The notes under the pieces: generated by a model
Databases searched by the model: none
Told to the model about the DNA's origin: nothing
Seen by the model: only the letters and a program-made list of their open reading frames with translations
Assembly: GCF_019279795.1 (NCBI RefSeq)
Contig: NC_056738.1
Span: 474,231,052 to 474,295,051 of the forward strand
DNA length: 64,000 nt
Direction: 5' to 3'
Source of the DNA: Protopterus annectens
Lineage: Eukaryota; Chordata; Ceratodontiformes; Protopteridae
Program-made: the position numbers and the translations under genes
Shown here: in pieces, positions 46,931 to 60,444 of the stretch
Layout of the letters: every line of letters begins with the position of its first letter
How positions within the stretch are numbered: the first letter of the stretch is position 1

Positions 46931-47733
46931 TAGTAGTACAATTATTGCATGCTTAAAGCTGGAGGACAGTGCTAGATATAAATGTGAGGTTATAGGTATG
47001 ACAGATTGATCTGCAGAGGATATGACTGGTTAACTAAAGTATTTTGAGGTGAATAACATTAAGGTTCTGGTTATATCACCTGTTCCTCAACCTTAGAATC
47101 TCACCACCACATTATGTCATGATTTACAGTATGTATAGTTAAAGATGTAGGGATTATTTAGAACAGATAGCTGAATTATTTGAAAAAATGTAGCCACTGA
47201 CCTTACAGAGCACTACTTGCAAACTGTTGCTTAAAAGTTATAGATTGATACCATGAGCATGGTGGATAACTTGTTAAAAGGAGATATATACTACATGCGT
47301 GAAGATAGAAATATATAAAATGTATTGCCTCTGATAAAGCAGATGATGAATTGCACAGTAAGAGAGAAGGCAAAAGCTAGAACGGTGGTGGTATATGGTG
47401 TCAGTAAAGACTTCATTAGTTTGGATCAGAAGATGATAGTAAGTCTTCTTCTAAAGATTGCCTCAGTCTATACTTTTATAATGTTTGTGTATGTGTTCAT
47501 TCCCAGGCAACTATCATGTGTCACTTTCCCCTCATTGGATCTTATTCAATTAACAAATGAAGAAGGAAACATATAAAATAAAACAGCTGATGGGAAAAAC
47601 ACAACATTAAAATGACTGAACATTCCATTCGTGGTGGGAGGAAGAATGCATGAACAAGTTGGTCTGAGTTCAGATTCCCATCATTCAGAACTATGTGGCA
47701 AAATATAAATCTTTTTTCTGTCAGTACCAATAT
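46931..47733. other. AT-rich DNA with no recognised gene
   Basis: The first 150 bp may still be upstream LINE sequence on the minus strand. The rest shows nothing I recognise; frames of 65-83 residues lack resemblance to known proteins. Confidence 0.45.
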
Positions 47734-47843
47734 ACTCACTCACTCACTCACTCACTCACTCACTCACTCACTCACTCACTCACTCACTCACTCACTCACT
47801 CACTCACTCACTCACTCACTCACTCACTCACTCACTCACTCAC
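47734..47843. repeat. (CTCA)n tetranucleotide microsatellite
   Basis: About 27 uninterrupted copies of CTCA over 110 bp. Two overlapping plus-strand frames of Leu-Thr-His-Ser repeats are artefacts. The absence of interruptions suggests recent expansion. Confidence 0.97.
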
Positions 47844-48086
47844 ATTTCTGCTACTGCATCAGGAATCATTGTATGTCATAAATGGTTGTCTATATTGTTT
47901 GCTATACACATTTAACTTTCCCAAAATGTGACTAGATCATTGTGATGATGTAATTATTGTGGTTTTTTGTTTTCTGAGACTAAGTTAATGTCTTATAAAC
48001 TAATCATTGTAACTCTTCTGCATACTGTCCTTGGCTGAGACTGAAATTATCAGTGCTGTACCTGTAAAGAAGGTCAACATGTGTTT

Positions 48087-49440
<1,354 letters not shown>

Positions 49441-49560
49441 AGATCTGATGAAGCTTATGCGAAAGCACTCCTCAAATTAGGGGGCTAAATTCAAGGATAG
49501 TTATCTGATGTTTTACTACACATTTTGAATATTTCTGTCTAGTTTCTTCTATTTTTACAG
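49441..49560 (+). mobile_element. Possible Penelope-like terminal repeat with hammerhead-like core
   Basis: TCTGATGAAG (49444-49453), a short TTAT loop with GC/GC pairing, then GAAAGCAC (49461-49468) repeats the arrangement at 33999-34028 (TCTGATGAAG...GAAAGCAC), which follows a Penelope endonuclease. Here no Penelope coding sequence is visible nearby. Stem II would have only two strong pairs. I read it as a solo or decayed terminal repeat with low certainty. Confidence 0.35.
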
Positions 49561-50430
49561 TGTGTTTTTACATAGTCCATACTGATAAATGAATAAGTGA
49601 ATAAACTGCAAGTGTATTTGGCAGTGACATTGTTGCGATAATAGTGATAACTTGGCTGCGATAATACATAAGTAAAAAAGTAGTGCAAAATTTGTCTTAA
49701 TATAGCAAAATCATCTCAGTAATAAGCTAAAAGTTAATATTTTGTTAGAAGCTGCTTGGTTTACAAATAAAAGTTGTTTATTACATTTTAAAATAGTTAT
49801 TTGGTAGTTATTCTGCAGTTTACGAAATAGCTTTATAGAACATCTTGTAAAACTATGGCCATGGTTATTTTTCGTTATTTTTGAGAGGCATTTATTTTGT
49901 TTTTAAGTCTTGTCTAATTGCTTTCAATGAAATATGATGTTAACTGACAGCTAATTAATTTCCTTCACAGAGATCTGGAAGTTCATACATTACCTTCCAA
50001 TAATTGGATCCTGAGCCTTTTGAAAAAAAAGAAATAAAAACAGCTTATACCCTAACAGCTTAAACAAAATACTCCCATTGGTAAAACAAAAGTGTTACTA
50101 ATCAGGTATAAATTGCTTTATAGCACAAAGATATTTTTACAACTGTAGCATTCATGAACTGATATTGTCTTCTAATCTAGCTATACACACAGAGCCAGTA
50201 ACATTTTGTTTACCCTGCTAGAAGCTTTCATATGAAATTAAACAATTCTGTCTGTGTTAATTCATTGAGGTATTTAGAGACACATGAAAACTATGACAAT
50301 TTATATCAATAGTACATAGACAATATTGAAAATATCTTTAGCTGCACTAGACGGATGTCAACTATCAGTGCAGTTGTGTTGCCCATTATGTGCATCACAC
50401 AGTCTCAGGTGGATTGCATTGAGACAACAC
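49561..50430. other. AT-rich DNA with no recognised gene
   Basis: Unassigned AT-rich sequence up to the 5' end of the second Harbinger element. Confidence 0.5.
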
Positions 50431-51220
50431 AATCCCTGAGATTCATGAAGCTTGCACCAGGTGCCGGCGTGGCATTGGCGATCTAACACCAAATATGGCC
50501 GTCGAGTGATTCCGGTACTAGCTGTTTCCATGTGCACTACCTGCGTACACTATGCCCGCACAGCTCCCAGTGCCTGTATGCTAATCACCCCATGTGCAGC
50601 AGTGTAGCATGCAAATTAAGGTATATAGCAATTCAGGAAGTGGTGCAGGCATAGTGTAAGCATGCAGAAATGTAAACAGAAAAAAATGGTTTACATTTTT
50701 CAAACATAAAATCGGAGCAATGACAGCGGACCAAACACATGTATTATACTGTTAATGCCAATGGCTAAATATATAGCCATTGGCATAAAACAACATGCAC
50801 AAAATATGAAAAAGAACATTCAATATTATGCCCACACTAACACAAACTTAAAGCACAGGGCATCTTTGTGCAAAGGGGATCGCAAGGAATATATAAAAAT
50901 ATAGAATAAAACTGCAATGAAACACATATCACATTTTCCCCATAATAGTCGATGGCAGGCATGCTACACCATACTCATGGCACAAGGGTTGCTAAGGGGC
51001 AGTGACAGTGTTATGCACAGTAGCTAGGAATTAGTAGGCAATGCCATGCAAATGAGAGGAGTAATAATGAATCGCAGATTTCCCGCTGGTGTAAGGATGC
51101 ACAAAACAGTCTAGTGTTATAACACCGAGGTGAGCCCTTGAGATAAAAATGACATCAAGAGAGGGGTGTGTCGCCATTGCTGTAAGCACATTGGAATATT
51201 GCTAACCCAGTTTGCCTGTT

Positions 51221-51275
51221 GCTAAGCAAAGCAGCAGGATAGGGGTGTGTTGATGTAGCCATAGCTTTGCTTAGC
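51221..51275. repeat. 12-bp perfect inverted repeat in the Harbinger 5' region
   Basis: GCTAAGCAAAGC (51221-51232) and GCTTTGCTTAGC (51264-51275) pair perfectly around a 31-nt spacer. A GCTAAGC hairpin occupies the equivalent part of copy 1 (15169-15193). Possible transposase-binding or structural site; function unproven. Confidence 0.75.
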
Positions 51276-51874
51276 TGAGAGCACACAAGGTAACTGAATG
51301 TGCATTTGAACGTGGATGAAAATGCGCTGTAAACCCGGTAAACGGCTGTGTGCTGCGCACACCAGAGAGGAAACAGGAAGGATACGGGAAAAAGATAAGG
51401 AAATGCTGCAGCATGGAAATAGGAGTACAAATGAGTAATTAACACCTAGGAACCCACAGTGGCCATTGACAACAGCTAACAAGGCTGCTAGCAGCTACCT
51501 GCACAACAGGAAAGGGGAAGTGCCGTACTGCAAAGAAAACAGAACTGTCACAGCAGAACAAAGCAAAATTGCAGTAGATCAGCTACATAACACATTGCGC
51601 AACGCATTCCTGGGTAGGGAAAGTACAAAACAAGAAAGCTGGCAGCTGGATGCATGCCTGCAAATGGGAGGGGATTTGGGTTGAAAAGTGAATTAAAGGG
51701 CAACAGATAAAACACGGCCGGCAAGCATAATTCAACACCAAAGGCACCACAACTGCAGTACTCACTGTAAAACCCATAATTACCCTACAGCTGGAATTGT
51801 ACATACACTCCCAATGACATCAGCAGCATCCATAGCACAATAGTATAAAGTGTGAAAGCACCTCATACACACTT

Positions 51875-53089
51875 GTGTATTCCCATACACTCTGCACCAT
51901 TGGTGTAAACAGACAGGGAACTTTTAAAATGTACATGTTAAGGGCTGCCATAGCTTTGATTCACCAGCATGTGTTGGAGACTGAAGGTGGTGTGGAGGAC
52001 AATGCTGACAGCCACCTCAGGCACCGGAGGAGGAGAAGAGTGTACAGACCATGGGTAACCTACCAGGGGCTAAATGATCTGGAGATAGTAGAGCATTACA
52101 GGGTGGACAGGGACACCATACAGCAACTTGTTGAGCTGTGCCGGCCATGCCACAGAGCCAGAAATAACAGAGGGGAACCCATCCCAGTGGACACGAAGGC
52201 ATGTGTAAGCTTGAAAATACTAGCCACAAGTACCTTCCTTTCAAAGGCCAACTGGGGATATCCTGGGGGTCTCACAGGCATCAGCATCCAGGGTATTCCA
52301 CCAGTTCCTGGATGCCATGTTACCACATGCCAATGAGCACATGTACTTCCCCCGAACACAGGAGGAGTTGGCCAGCAATATGTGTCTCTTCCACCATGTG
52401 GCAGAATACCCGGAGGTACTGGGTGCAATAGACTGCATGCACATACACATCAAGTCACCACCCAGTGAGCAGGGTAGGCACTACATAAACAGCAAGGGAT
52501 ACCCCTCCATCAACTGCCAGGTTGTGTGCAATGCCCAGAGCATTATCATGGATGTGTGTGCTGGCAGCCCTGGAAGCTATCACGACTCCCGCATCTGGCA
52601 TGCCTCACAGCTGTATCAGGTATTTGCCAGGGGGGACATCCCATACGGCCACCTGGTGAGGGATGCTGGCTATGCACTAGAACCGTGGATGATGACTCCC
52701 TTCAGAAATGCACACACACCCATGCAAGAACGCCATAATGAGGCACATGCACAAACCAGAATCCTCATAGAGCATGTGTTTGGGATGCTGAAATCATGGT
52801 TTTGTTGCTTGGACATATCTGGTGGAGCCTTGCAGTACTCTCCAGACACGTATGCCCACATCTTCATAGTATGTGCCATGCTTCACAATATGATCATGCA
52901 GAAATAGCTGCAGCAGGGACAGAATGGTGAAGGCCCTCATAGCCCACCACCGTTGCCAAGGGTCCCACAGGCACAGAGGTACTCAGACCATGAACACCCT
53001 CAGGCAGCCCCAGTAGGCAGACGGAGGCATGCCCAGTATGCCCATGCCTTGGCAAAGAGGGAACATGCAGCACACACACTGACAGTGTA
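51875..53089 (+). pseudogene. HARBI1-like Harbinger transposase, one frameshift and one early stop
   Basis: Two overlapping frames make up the gene. 51875-52336 gives the N-terminus: an Arg-rich RRRRRVYRPWVTYQGLNDLEI segment and the helix-turn-helix-like region typical of HARBI1 proteins. 52317-52907 gives the DDE_Tnp_4 nuclease, with catalytic Asp39 (GAIDCMHI), Asp90 (GSYHDSRIW) and Glu152 (ILIEHVFG) all present, plus the conserved DAGYALEPW. The frame is lost at about 52236-52250, where this copy has four extra bases relative to copy 1. The stop TAG at 52905-52907 is followed by 60 more open codons ending at 53087-53089; copy 1 reads through at the same place with similar residues, so the stop is probably a mutation. 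The start codon is uncertain. Confidence 0.9.
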
Positions 53090-53455
53090 GGCACCTATGG
53101 ACTGACACCCTTCTCCACCTGCACACATAGTAAACATGGATGGCACACAGAAGACCACATGTAAATTGTCATGTATAGGTGGTCTACTGTGTGCATCCTA
53201 CATAGGCAGCCCTCAACTACTGCACACACAACCGCTATTGGCACAAGGTAAGTCAACACCTGTACAGTAAATTAAGCTATCAGCATGTGGTGATACTGTA
53301 TGTATAGGTTCATAGGTACATAGGTAGGTACTTGGCTAACTGCCCGAGGCCATTCATACACCTAGCCAAAATGTGTTAGCTGTCACCACCCCATTGATTA
53401 ACAAACTGTCCCTCTGTGGAGCAGAGCAAATTGCAGGATCCCTGGCGTGTACCCA

Positions 53456-55100
53456 CTATTCCCCATCCACTCTGCAAGGTTTTACTGGCATGTTAGTGAA
53501 GGGCTCTGTATAATGTAATGAGGGATAGTTCCAAAGCATGGGGAGTATCTGTGACAGGAATCTGTCACTCCAGCATCTTCCAGTTATGGTTGTGGCAAGG
53601 TTTAGCTCATTTGGCTCACTGTGACATGGATTCAAGCCTGACTTGGACATTGCTTTGTTGGGCAGCAAAGATCATCTCTGAGTAAATGAGATGCCACTGA
53701 GTAATGCAAGAGTTCATGCAGTCTGGCAGCATAAGACACATGTCTGAGGCCAGTAATGCTCTTGGCGAGGTATGTTCGTGGACCCTCCAGCTGTTGGATG
53801 TATTTTCTGAGGTACATCCCAAATGGGTTATCATACTCAATGATGGGATTGATGAGTGATGTGTAAAGGGGCACAATAACCTTAGTATGTCTAGATGCAA
53901 ACCCAAGTAATCAGATGGCCTACATAGAAGGATGGCCTAATTACTTTGGAGATATGATTGTCAAATGAGAGATCACTATCTAATGTAGTCCCCACATACC
54001 TATTACCTCATCTGTATTAAAATGTCTGCCACTCATGTGTTAATATGTGGGTGTATAGTATTCCCAACATAGAATGACCATGCAGTCCATGGCCTTTAGC
54101 TGGAGGCCATGACTGACACTCTGTGTTGCTCAATGTGAGGTCCCTTGAAGGATGCATGTGACAGATGGAGTGTCAATTATGGCTCCCAGTTTGCAGTAAT
54201 CACCAAGCACAGTCTGCTGTAGTCCACCTGTATTTGCCTGTACCTCTGAGAAGTATATGGCACACAGTAGGGGTCCCAGGACTGAGACCTGTGGGACACC
54301 AGTTCTGACTGGTTAAGAGTTGGACCTGGAGGCTGCTAGGCTTACCATGTGGGTTCTGTGTGTAAGCCTGTTGGCAACCCAACCTGTGATGTATGGGTGT
54401 ATGTACTGGCTGGTGAGTTTATAAACAATACCTGAGTGGGGAATGGTGTCATAATCCTTGGCAAGGTCCAGGCAGTATGTGTGAATTACCACACCCTGCA
54501 CCTAAAGTCTAGGTGACTGTAAGACATCATGCAGGATCAATAGGCATGATCTGCACTCAGTCAAGCAGACCTGGGTTGGGTCGAATGTCTGGAGGTTCCC
54601 AATGTCTCTGTTAATGAGTTCCATGATGATGTACTCCATAGCCTTGCAGACCAGGCTAGTCAGGCTTATAGGGCAATAGTTCCCAGGGTCCGTTGTGGCG
54701 CCACCTTTGTGGAGTGGGATAACTGTTGCTGTGTGCCACTCTGTAGGTATGTAGCCTGTAGAGAGTCTGTGTTTGAACAGTGTGTTTAGGTGAGGGGGTT
54801 AGTTCATTTGGAGCTCATGTAAGACACAGCCTAGGACACTGTCCGGTCCCATTGAGGCTGTATTTGTGGCTTTGGATAGGGCTGTTTTATCCTGTGTGTC
54901 AGTGATTGCCAGGGCCGTACATTCTTCTGGTATGGTTAAGGGCCATTTAGGGGTTGAGAGGGGTGTGAAGTTTGCACTGAACCTGTCTGCCAAAATGTTG
55001 GCAATATCAGTCGGTTCAGTGTATTATGTGCCAGTCTGAACCAACTCTGAGCAGATCTGAGAGTTCCCACTTAGGTTCTTGACTTAGCTAAAGAACGCTT
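53456..55100 (-). pseudogene. LINE-3 reverse transcriptase
   Basis: Fragments in order: 54993-54799 (DRFSANFTPLS; GPDSVLGC, the entry to RT); fingers at about 54770-54510 in other frames; palm at 54501-54313 (CLDLAKDYDTIPHSGIVYKL); GVPQVSVLGPLL at about 54290-54250; a decayed catalytic box LGDYCKLG near 54205-54185 where LINE-1 has FADDCKLG; and the C-terminal region at 53874-53632 (NPIIEYDNPFGMYL, TGLRHVSYAARLHEL). Several frameshifts and the lost FADD make it inactive. Confidence 0.8.
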
Positions 55101-55232
55101 TGTGGTTGTCTGTAGGGTCCTTGGGAATTTGTCTTTTGAAGCTAGCCTTGGATGATTTCATGAGGGAACGTAGTTTCTTGCTGATACTGATCAGGGATGT
55201 ATGTCCTTCTGGGGATTTTGCTCTTATCTGTA

Positions 55233-56160
55233 CTAGTTACCTCCTACTATTGTAGAGCCTGTGTGTGGCAGGGGTCCACCAGACCAGTTTCCTGTTCTTG
55301 GATGAGTGAGTATAGGTTTGACTTGGGATAGCATGATCCATGCATTCCTGCAGATGATCATAGAGTGCTTTTGTATAGGTTTCATCATCTTAGACAGCAT
55401 TGTCCATTGGCATGGGGGCTGTGACCATTCCACCTCGGGCATAAGCAACGTGAAGTCATCTTTGGAAAAGATTTTCATGGTGGTTTCCTTGTCTGGGATT
55501 GTGGGCGGAATGCGAATATCCAGAGTGATTTGTCTGTGGTCTGATCTAACCAGCGAGGGGCTGACGTCGGGTGTGGAACACCGGTCACCCATGTTGGTGA
55601 TGACCAGGTCCAATATGTTGTTCCCTCTGGTGGGGGTGTAGACCAGTTGTTCCAGGGCATTTGAGTCGAGAAATTCTAGGAAGAGCTGGGCAAGGGAGTT
55701 AGTACTTGAGTAGTTCTCCCAGTTAATGTTTGGGTAGTTAAAATCACCCAGTATTAGGGTGTTTGGTAGGACCCGCATATTTCCCAGTCTCCCCGGAAAT
55801 GCAGAATGTGCATGGTCATGGTGGGTGATCTGTAGCAAGCTACAATTCAGATTGCAATGTTGCACATTGTCAGTTGCACTTGGATGATCTCTGATGTATC
55901 GTGCTGTGCCACTAATCTGGAGGTGTGAGTATCTTTGATGAATATGGATACACCCATGCCTTTTGTGTTCAGGTCCGGGTTCTGCAGCCGAAAGGTGTGG
56001 TATGAGTTACAGTCTGGTGGTGCAGGGGTACTCTCTGGAACCTTAAACCAGGTGTCTGTCACTGCACAGATATCGATGTTCTCCATACTGAGGAGTGCCG
56101 CGAGTGTGTGCAATTTGAGGTTTAGACTTCTGGCGTTGAGTACCAATACCATCAGTTTCT
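55233..56160 (-). pseudogene. LINE-3 apurinic endonuclease
   Basis: 56152-55847 starts the domain: LVLNARSLNLK (the metal-binding Asn), AVTDTWFK (the catalytic position, Asp in place of the usual Glu) and MGVSIFIKD. A frameshift near 55855 moves to 55865-55233, which has LGDFNYPNINW, LVYTPTRGNNILDLVITN and VRSDHRQITLD, the remaining catalytic motifs. The domain is complete in length. The Glu-to-Asp change and the frameshift indicate decay. Confidence 0.85.
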
Positions 56161-56230
56161 GGTTACTTGTGCTATGTACGGTGGTGGGTTTGTCTTATGA
56201 GCCTTGCCTAAAAGTCCACATTGCCTAATA

Positions 56231-59200
56231 TCCACCTCTCTACTATTGTTTGCAAGCAATGACAGCTGTGCATGTGTACATGTTCTGCAAATGTGTACTG
56301 ACCCTTGTTACAGGGCTGTGCCAAATGGCTATGTGCACACCTACATAGAGTGGATATTGACAGTAGAGACACACTGATTGAACATTTAGATTTGTGTAGC
56401 CTAACCTCTCATTGCCAGACTAACAGCTGCTTGGAAATATGTTGACAGTACTGGTAATGAAACAGGGTGCATATCATCTTGAACTCCAGTGTGACATCTG
56501 CAGTAGGAGTGTAAGATGTAGGAAACTGCTGCCCATGTGTAATAGCTGCTTTATAAGTGATGGCGTACACTAACTGATTATATCCTGATCCTTTCGATAG
56601 TGGCAGCAGAATCTATTGATATTTGACTGTGTGGGGAGTGGGTGTCTGTGCCCAATAGAGCTTATGGTTCTGCTGGGTATGTGAGTATATAGTCAGACAA
56701 GGATACAGCCCTGTTCACACTTGCATCATCTGTAATCAACTATCAGGATGTGAAGTGGCCCTCAGAGGGGGATTGCTACTACAGGTAGCTAGCATGTTCC
56801 TGTAATAGCTAGTGTTGCCATGTCCATAACTCAAATATTTACATGTGAGCATCACTGTCTAAAACATCTTCATAAGCAGTAAGTATACTAAACACAGTAC
56901 GTGGTACTTGTAGTACTGAATGCTCATACAGGCATGTCCACTAATCAGCTACTGGTGTTTACTAATGTCAGCTTTGTGTATGTGGCCATCCTGGGGGAAT
57001 ACACTCTCTATGCCATGTACACTGCCAAACCTGCCTAACAACACACCCCACACATTGTCTGGGATGCAGCTACAGGGTGATCTTGGAGGCAGTCCATACT
57101 ACACCCATGACTGGACTAGACAGTCACGAGGTGTAGGTTAACACATGCATCTCATCACCACAACCAACACATACTCTTACCAGAACACAGTAAGGACACA
57201 CACACATTCCACCAGATATCACACACATCCACAGAGGCCTCTAAGTATCTGGCCAAGCAAGAGGCCTCCCAAGTTGGAATAGACAGACAACAGAATACAA
57301 AGACTGTACGACATAGTTTGCATAATTGTGTTACACCTCAGAACACATGGCCGGAAACATGGCCAACAGTACTCATTTGTGAATGCAAACCCTAGCACTA
57401 TGATGCACACCAAGCTATATGAGGGCAAACATAATGTCAACTGCCTGTCTGCCATGATTAGCCACATACCCATACACTCCATCTACCTTTTGAACTATAC
57501 ACGTCTCTGGCATATGCTATGTTGTTGTGCAGGACCTGTGATGCAGTAGCCTGGACTGCATGGAAACGCATGTAGGAACAGTCAGGTCTTGTAGCCCATG
57601 CAGGTATGTCCCAAGTCCTGGGTAGCATTCTGCCAGTGGCCAGAATAATGCAGCAGTACAGGGACAAGGACTGTATTCCAAAATCGTGAAATGTACTGGT
57701 GTAATTCAAAGAGTATACGGCATCTCTCTGCCTGGGATAACATGGTTGACAGACCATGATGCTTTGCCAGACAGGGCCTGCACCTCTCACCCCTGAGAAT
57801 CTGGATACTGGCAATGGCCCATGCTTCCCCTACAGTGCCCTCATCATGCCAGTCAAGTGAAAGTCCACTGGTGCAACAGGAACAGCCAAGAAATAAACTG
57901 TGGGTCTTGCTACTCAATGATACAAATCTGGTACTCAATACGGACTCACATACGGCAATCTGAAACATGGAAAACATATCTGTGCAGTGATTGAGATATG
58001 GTTCAATGCTTTGGAGAGCACCCTTGCATGACCATGTTATAACACATACTTCACTTCTTGATCAACATCCTTTATTGGAACACATGGGCCACAGGTGTGT
58101 CCAACTTCCTGAGGGATACATACACCCCCATGCAAGTTGCACTTGCACAACGTAAAATGCATTATACTGAGCAACTACCTTTGTGCCAAAGCGTAATCCA
58201 AATTACACCTTGTGACAGATCATCCACCATGCCTCAGAAATCCCAACTATCATTGTGCTGTAATGGGGAATACCAGTTGTGAGACAGGTCACCATAATCA
58301 TGGCCACTCAGCTATCCCATTATGAACCGGGAAGACTCATCATGTACCAACACATGTGCTCAATGCATGTTGGATGTCATCAACACCAATGACCTGGATC
58401 ACCATAGTCACACCGACAGGGCTAACAGCATGCCACACATGGTTAGTCTTCAAAGCCAATGTTATGCTCCTTAAGAGTGAAGTGGTGACTGTCATGGGAC
58501 CCATGCAGATATACAATGCAGGTGCAAATGCTGGGTCCTACACAAATGAACTTTAGGTGTTCATATATGTGCAGTGATTGTGCCATTGAAACAGAAACAG
58601 GATTAAAACAAATGAAAACATGAAGACAAACCGGTGGTTCCCTGCCTTAAACTGTACCACAGAAGGTAGTAACTGTTGCAAGAGTCAACACACATGAGTG
58701 GAAGTTGATCCATGGTCAGCCTCAGTAAGATGCAGATACACCATATAATGCCACGCAAAGCTACTGTGAAACTACTTATTCACATATTATGAGGTCAAAC
58801 ACAAAGGATTCCATAGCTGTGTCATGAAAGATAATGGCAACAACAAGACCTGCTGTGCTTCACAGCACTATGGCATGAGAAGTGTTGCACCTACGAAAAT
58901 AGCACCTGTTCAGCCAGATAGGGTCTTGGATAACATAAGCATACTGCCCCCCCAACAGGTACACATTCATATGTCCATGTACACTACAGAGCCCCTGTAA
59001 TAACAACTATGCAGGTACAAGTTGCACTCTGTAATGCCATACATACAGGCTGCATGGGACCTGTCCACATTCCAGGTTATATCCTACACAAATGTTGAAA
59101 CAATCTGCTCCTCACACAAACATCTCGTACAATCATAGCTTCATGTCAGGCTGTGTACACACTGAATGGTGCACAGCAACAGTCATCTGTTAATGCTGTC

Positions 59201-59340
59201 AGTATCCGAGGGACCCTGGTAGGTGTACAGATGACCTACTTACAAACAGTGGTATCATTGCATTGCATAACACATAATGCAACTGTGTCAGTACATGGGT
59301 ACTCTGCACAGTTGTTGTAGGGCTAGGTACAGTCCACCAG
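56231..59340. other. CA/TG-rich relic DNA, no gene recognised
   Basis: Frames up to 131 residues occur on both strands (for example 57977-57582 minus) but overlap and show no domain. The texture is the CA/TG-rich, CpG-poor type seen at 1.4-7.9 kb. It may include the continuation of Harbinger copy 2 beyond the LINE insertion, but I could not confirm this by alignment. Confidence 0.4.
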
Positions 59341-59750
59341 TCAAAGGTTACTTGGTGTTGTACCATTACATGTCATACCACATGTATGGATGCATGTTGG
59401 TGATCTGAGGACATGGTGGTGTCTGAGGACTGCATCCTGGAATGCAGCTTTTGACACTGTGACCTGCACCTGGCTCATCTGTGATGACTTATGTTGGAGT
59501 ACTGGTCTGTACATGTGAGTAGCCATTATGAATGTGGGGACACCCCACCTGGTGTGGCCCATACCAGTGTTATGGGCCACATGTCTGGTTCTAAGTTATA
59601 TGGTGGTAGTGCTATTGTGCACTACAGAGCCTTCAGCCAGGTGTTCCTCACTGCACAGATGTCAGTATTCCCCATTGTAGATTCAACAGTGAGCAGCTGT
59701 GATTACGGCAGCAACACATCTAGCACTGGTTAGCATAAGCGTACAATGCA
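59341..59750 (-). pseudogene. LINE-3 family endonuclease fragment, second copy
   Basis: The minus-strand frame 59580-59341 (GVPTFIMATHMYRPVLQHKS, MSQVQVT) aligns with the LINE-3 endonuclease start (MGVSIFIKDTHTSRLVAQHD, IIQVQLT) at 55990-55860. The nucleotides further upstream also match (CAGGTGTTCCTCACTGCACAGAT against CAGGTGTCTGTCACTGCACAGAT). Only the 5' part of the coding region is visible, with no RT beside it. This is unusual for a LINE insertion and suggests later deletion or breakage. Confidence 0.65.
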
Positions 59751-60440
59751 ATTGTCTTCTAGGTGTCAGGGTGTTATCCTGTGTTTAGGTCATTTGCCTT
59801 GGAATGGCACTATATGGGCAAATGTGAACAAGGTATTATCACCACTCCCTTGAATCATGGATGCATGTGATCCGTGACAAAGGCTTGTCTTCTGTCAGTC
59901 ATATCATCCTAGACTGACAGACACTGGACAACCTCATAATTACAGCAGGACATTGGCTCATTGAGTTGGTCAAGCAGTTGCCATTCCTAGCATGAAATCA
60001 CTGCAAGTGGTAGTATCATGCTTGGTATAGATTGATACATCTAAGGTGACGGACAGCAGCAGATGTTGTGTAGATGACCAGTGTCAGATACATGTAGTGC
60101 AGCGTTCCTGTAAACAATGACAACTACTAACACCGGAGACCATTGCAACATGTTCTGTATGTTTTACTGTATGAGCATGGCCACTGTGGCCTTCCGTGTT
60201 TAGAATCAGAGTGCATCCCAAACAGCCCTGTGCTACTAAGTGTGTGAGCATACCCACTGACACCTTCCGTAAGTTATGTGCTTCTATGTGTATGAGCATG
60301 GTCCTGTATAGTGATAGTAGTCGTCCATTCCACAGAAGGTCATACTCCTGTTCGGGATGGACTCCTATGTTAAACACACAGGTTCACAGCTATGTACATC
60401 TTAACTGTCAGCATCCCTGTTGATGTCCACAATCCTAGAA
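59751..60440. other. CA/TG-rich DNA with GTGTGAGCAT repeats
   Basis: No gene recognised. Around 60165-60310 three loose repeats contain TRTGAGCATRSCC followed by CTTCCG or similar. They resemble the 67-bp repeats at 12571-12704, which lie beside the other tRNA-like satellite array. This suggests the two satellite loci share flanking sequence. Confidence 0.45.
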
Positions 60441-60444
60441 GGTC

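Larger units (their letters stand above)
50434..53295 (+). mobile_element. Harbinger DNA transposon, copy 2
   Basis: The 5' end is near 50434 (CCCTGAGATTCATGAAGCTTGCAC), matching the copy 1 end on the opposite strand. Shared features along the two copies include the upstream GGTTGCTAAGGGG and ATGCAAATGAG stretches (about 50985 and 51050), the transposase gene, and the downstream TGTGCATCC..ACATAGG.AGCCCTC (about 53190). At about 53295 it is interrupted by a minus-strand LINE, so the 3' terminus is displaced or lost. The transposase is much better kept than in copy 1. No second (Myb-like) Harbinger gene is visible. Confidence 0.75.
53296..56230 (-). mobile_element. CR1-like LINE-3, near full length, inserted in Harbinger copy 2
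   Basis: The element reads on the minus strand from about 56230 to a tail of CCTACCTATGTACCTATGAACC type near 53296-53330. It encodes an endonuclease and a reverse transcriptase related to LINE-1 (shared FDTIPHSGIVYKL-type palm) but clearly a different subfamily. It has interrupted the downstream part of the Harbinger element, so it is younger than that insertion. No flanking target duplication was found by eye. Confidence 0.8.

Noticed and set aside
47693-47931. Leu-Thr-His-Ser repeat proteins in two frames
   Set aside because: They are translations of the (CTCA)n microsatellite only.
51875-53089. Copy 2 Harbinger transposase as a domesticated host HARBI1-type gene
   Set aside because: It sits inside a recognisable element with a shared 5' end and has a frameshift and a premature stop, so a transposon pseudogene is the simpler reading.
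57783-57800. CTGAGAATCTGG as a candidate 3' terminal inverted repeat of Harbinger copy 2
   Set aside because: Ten bases match the copy 1 end, but the following G-run is missing and the inner sequence does not match, so it is probably chance.
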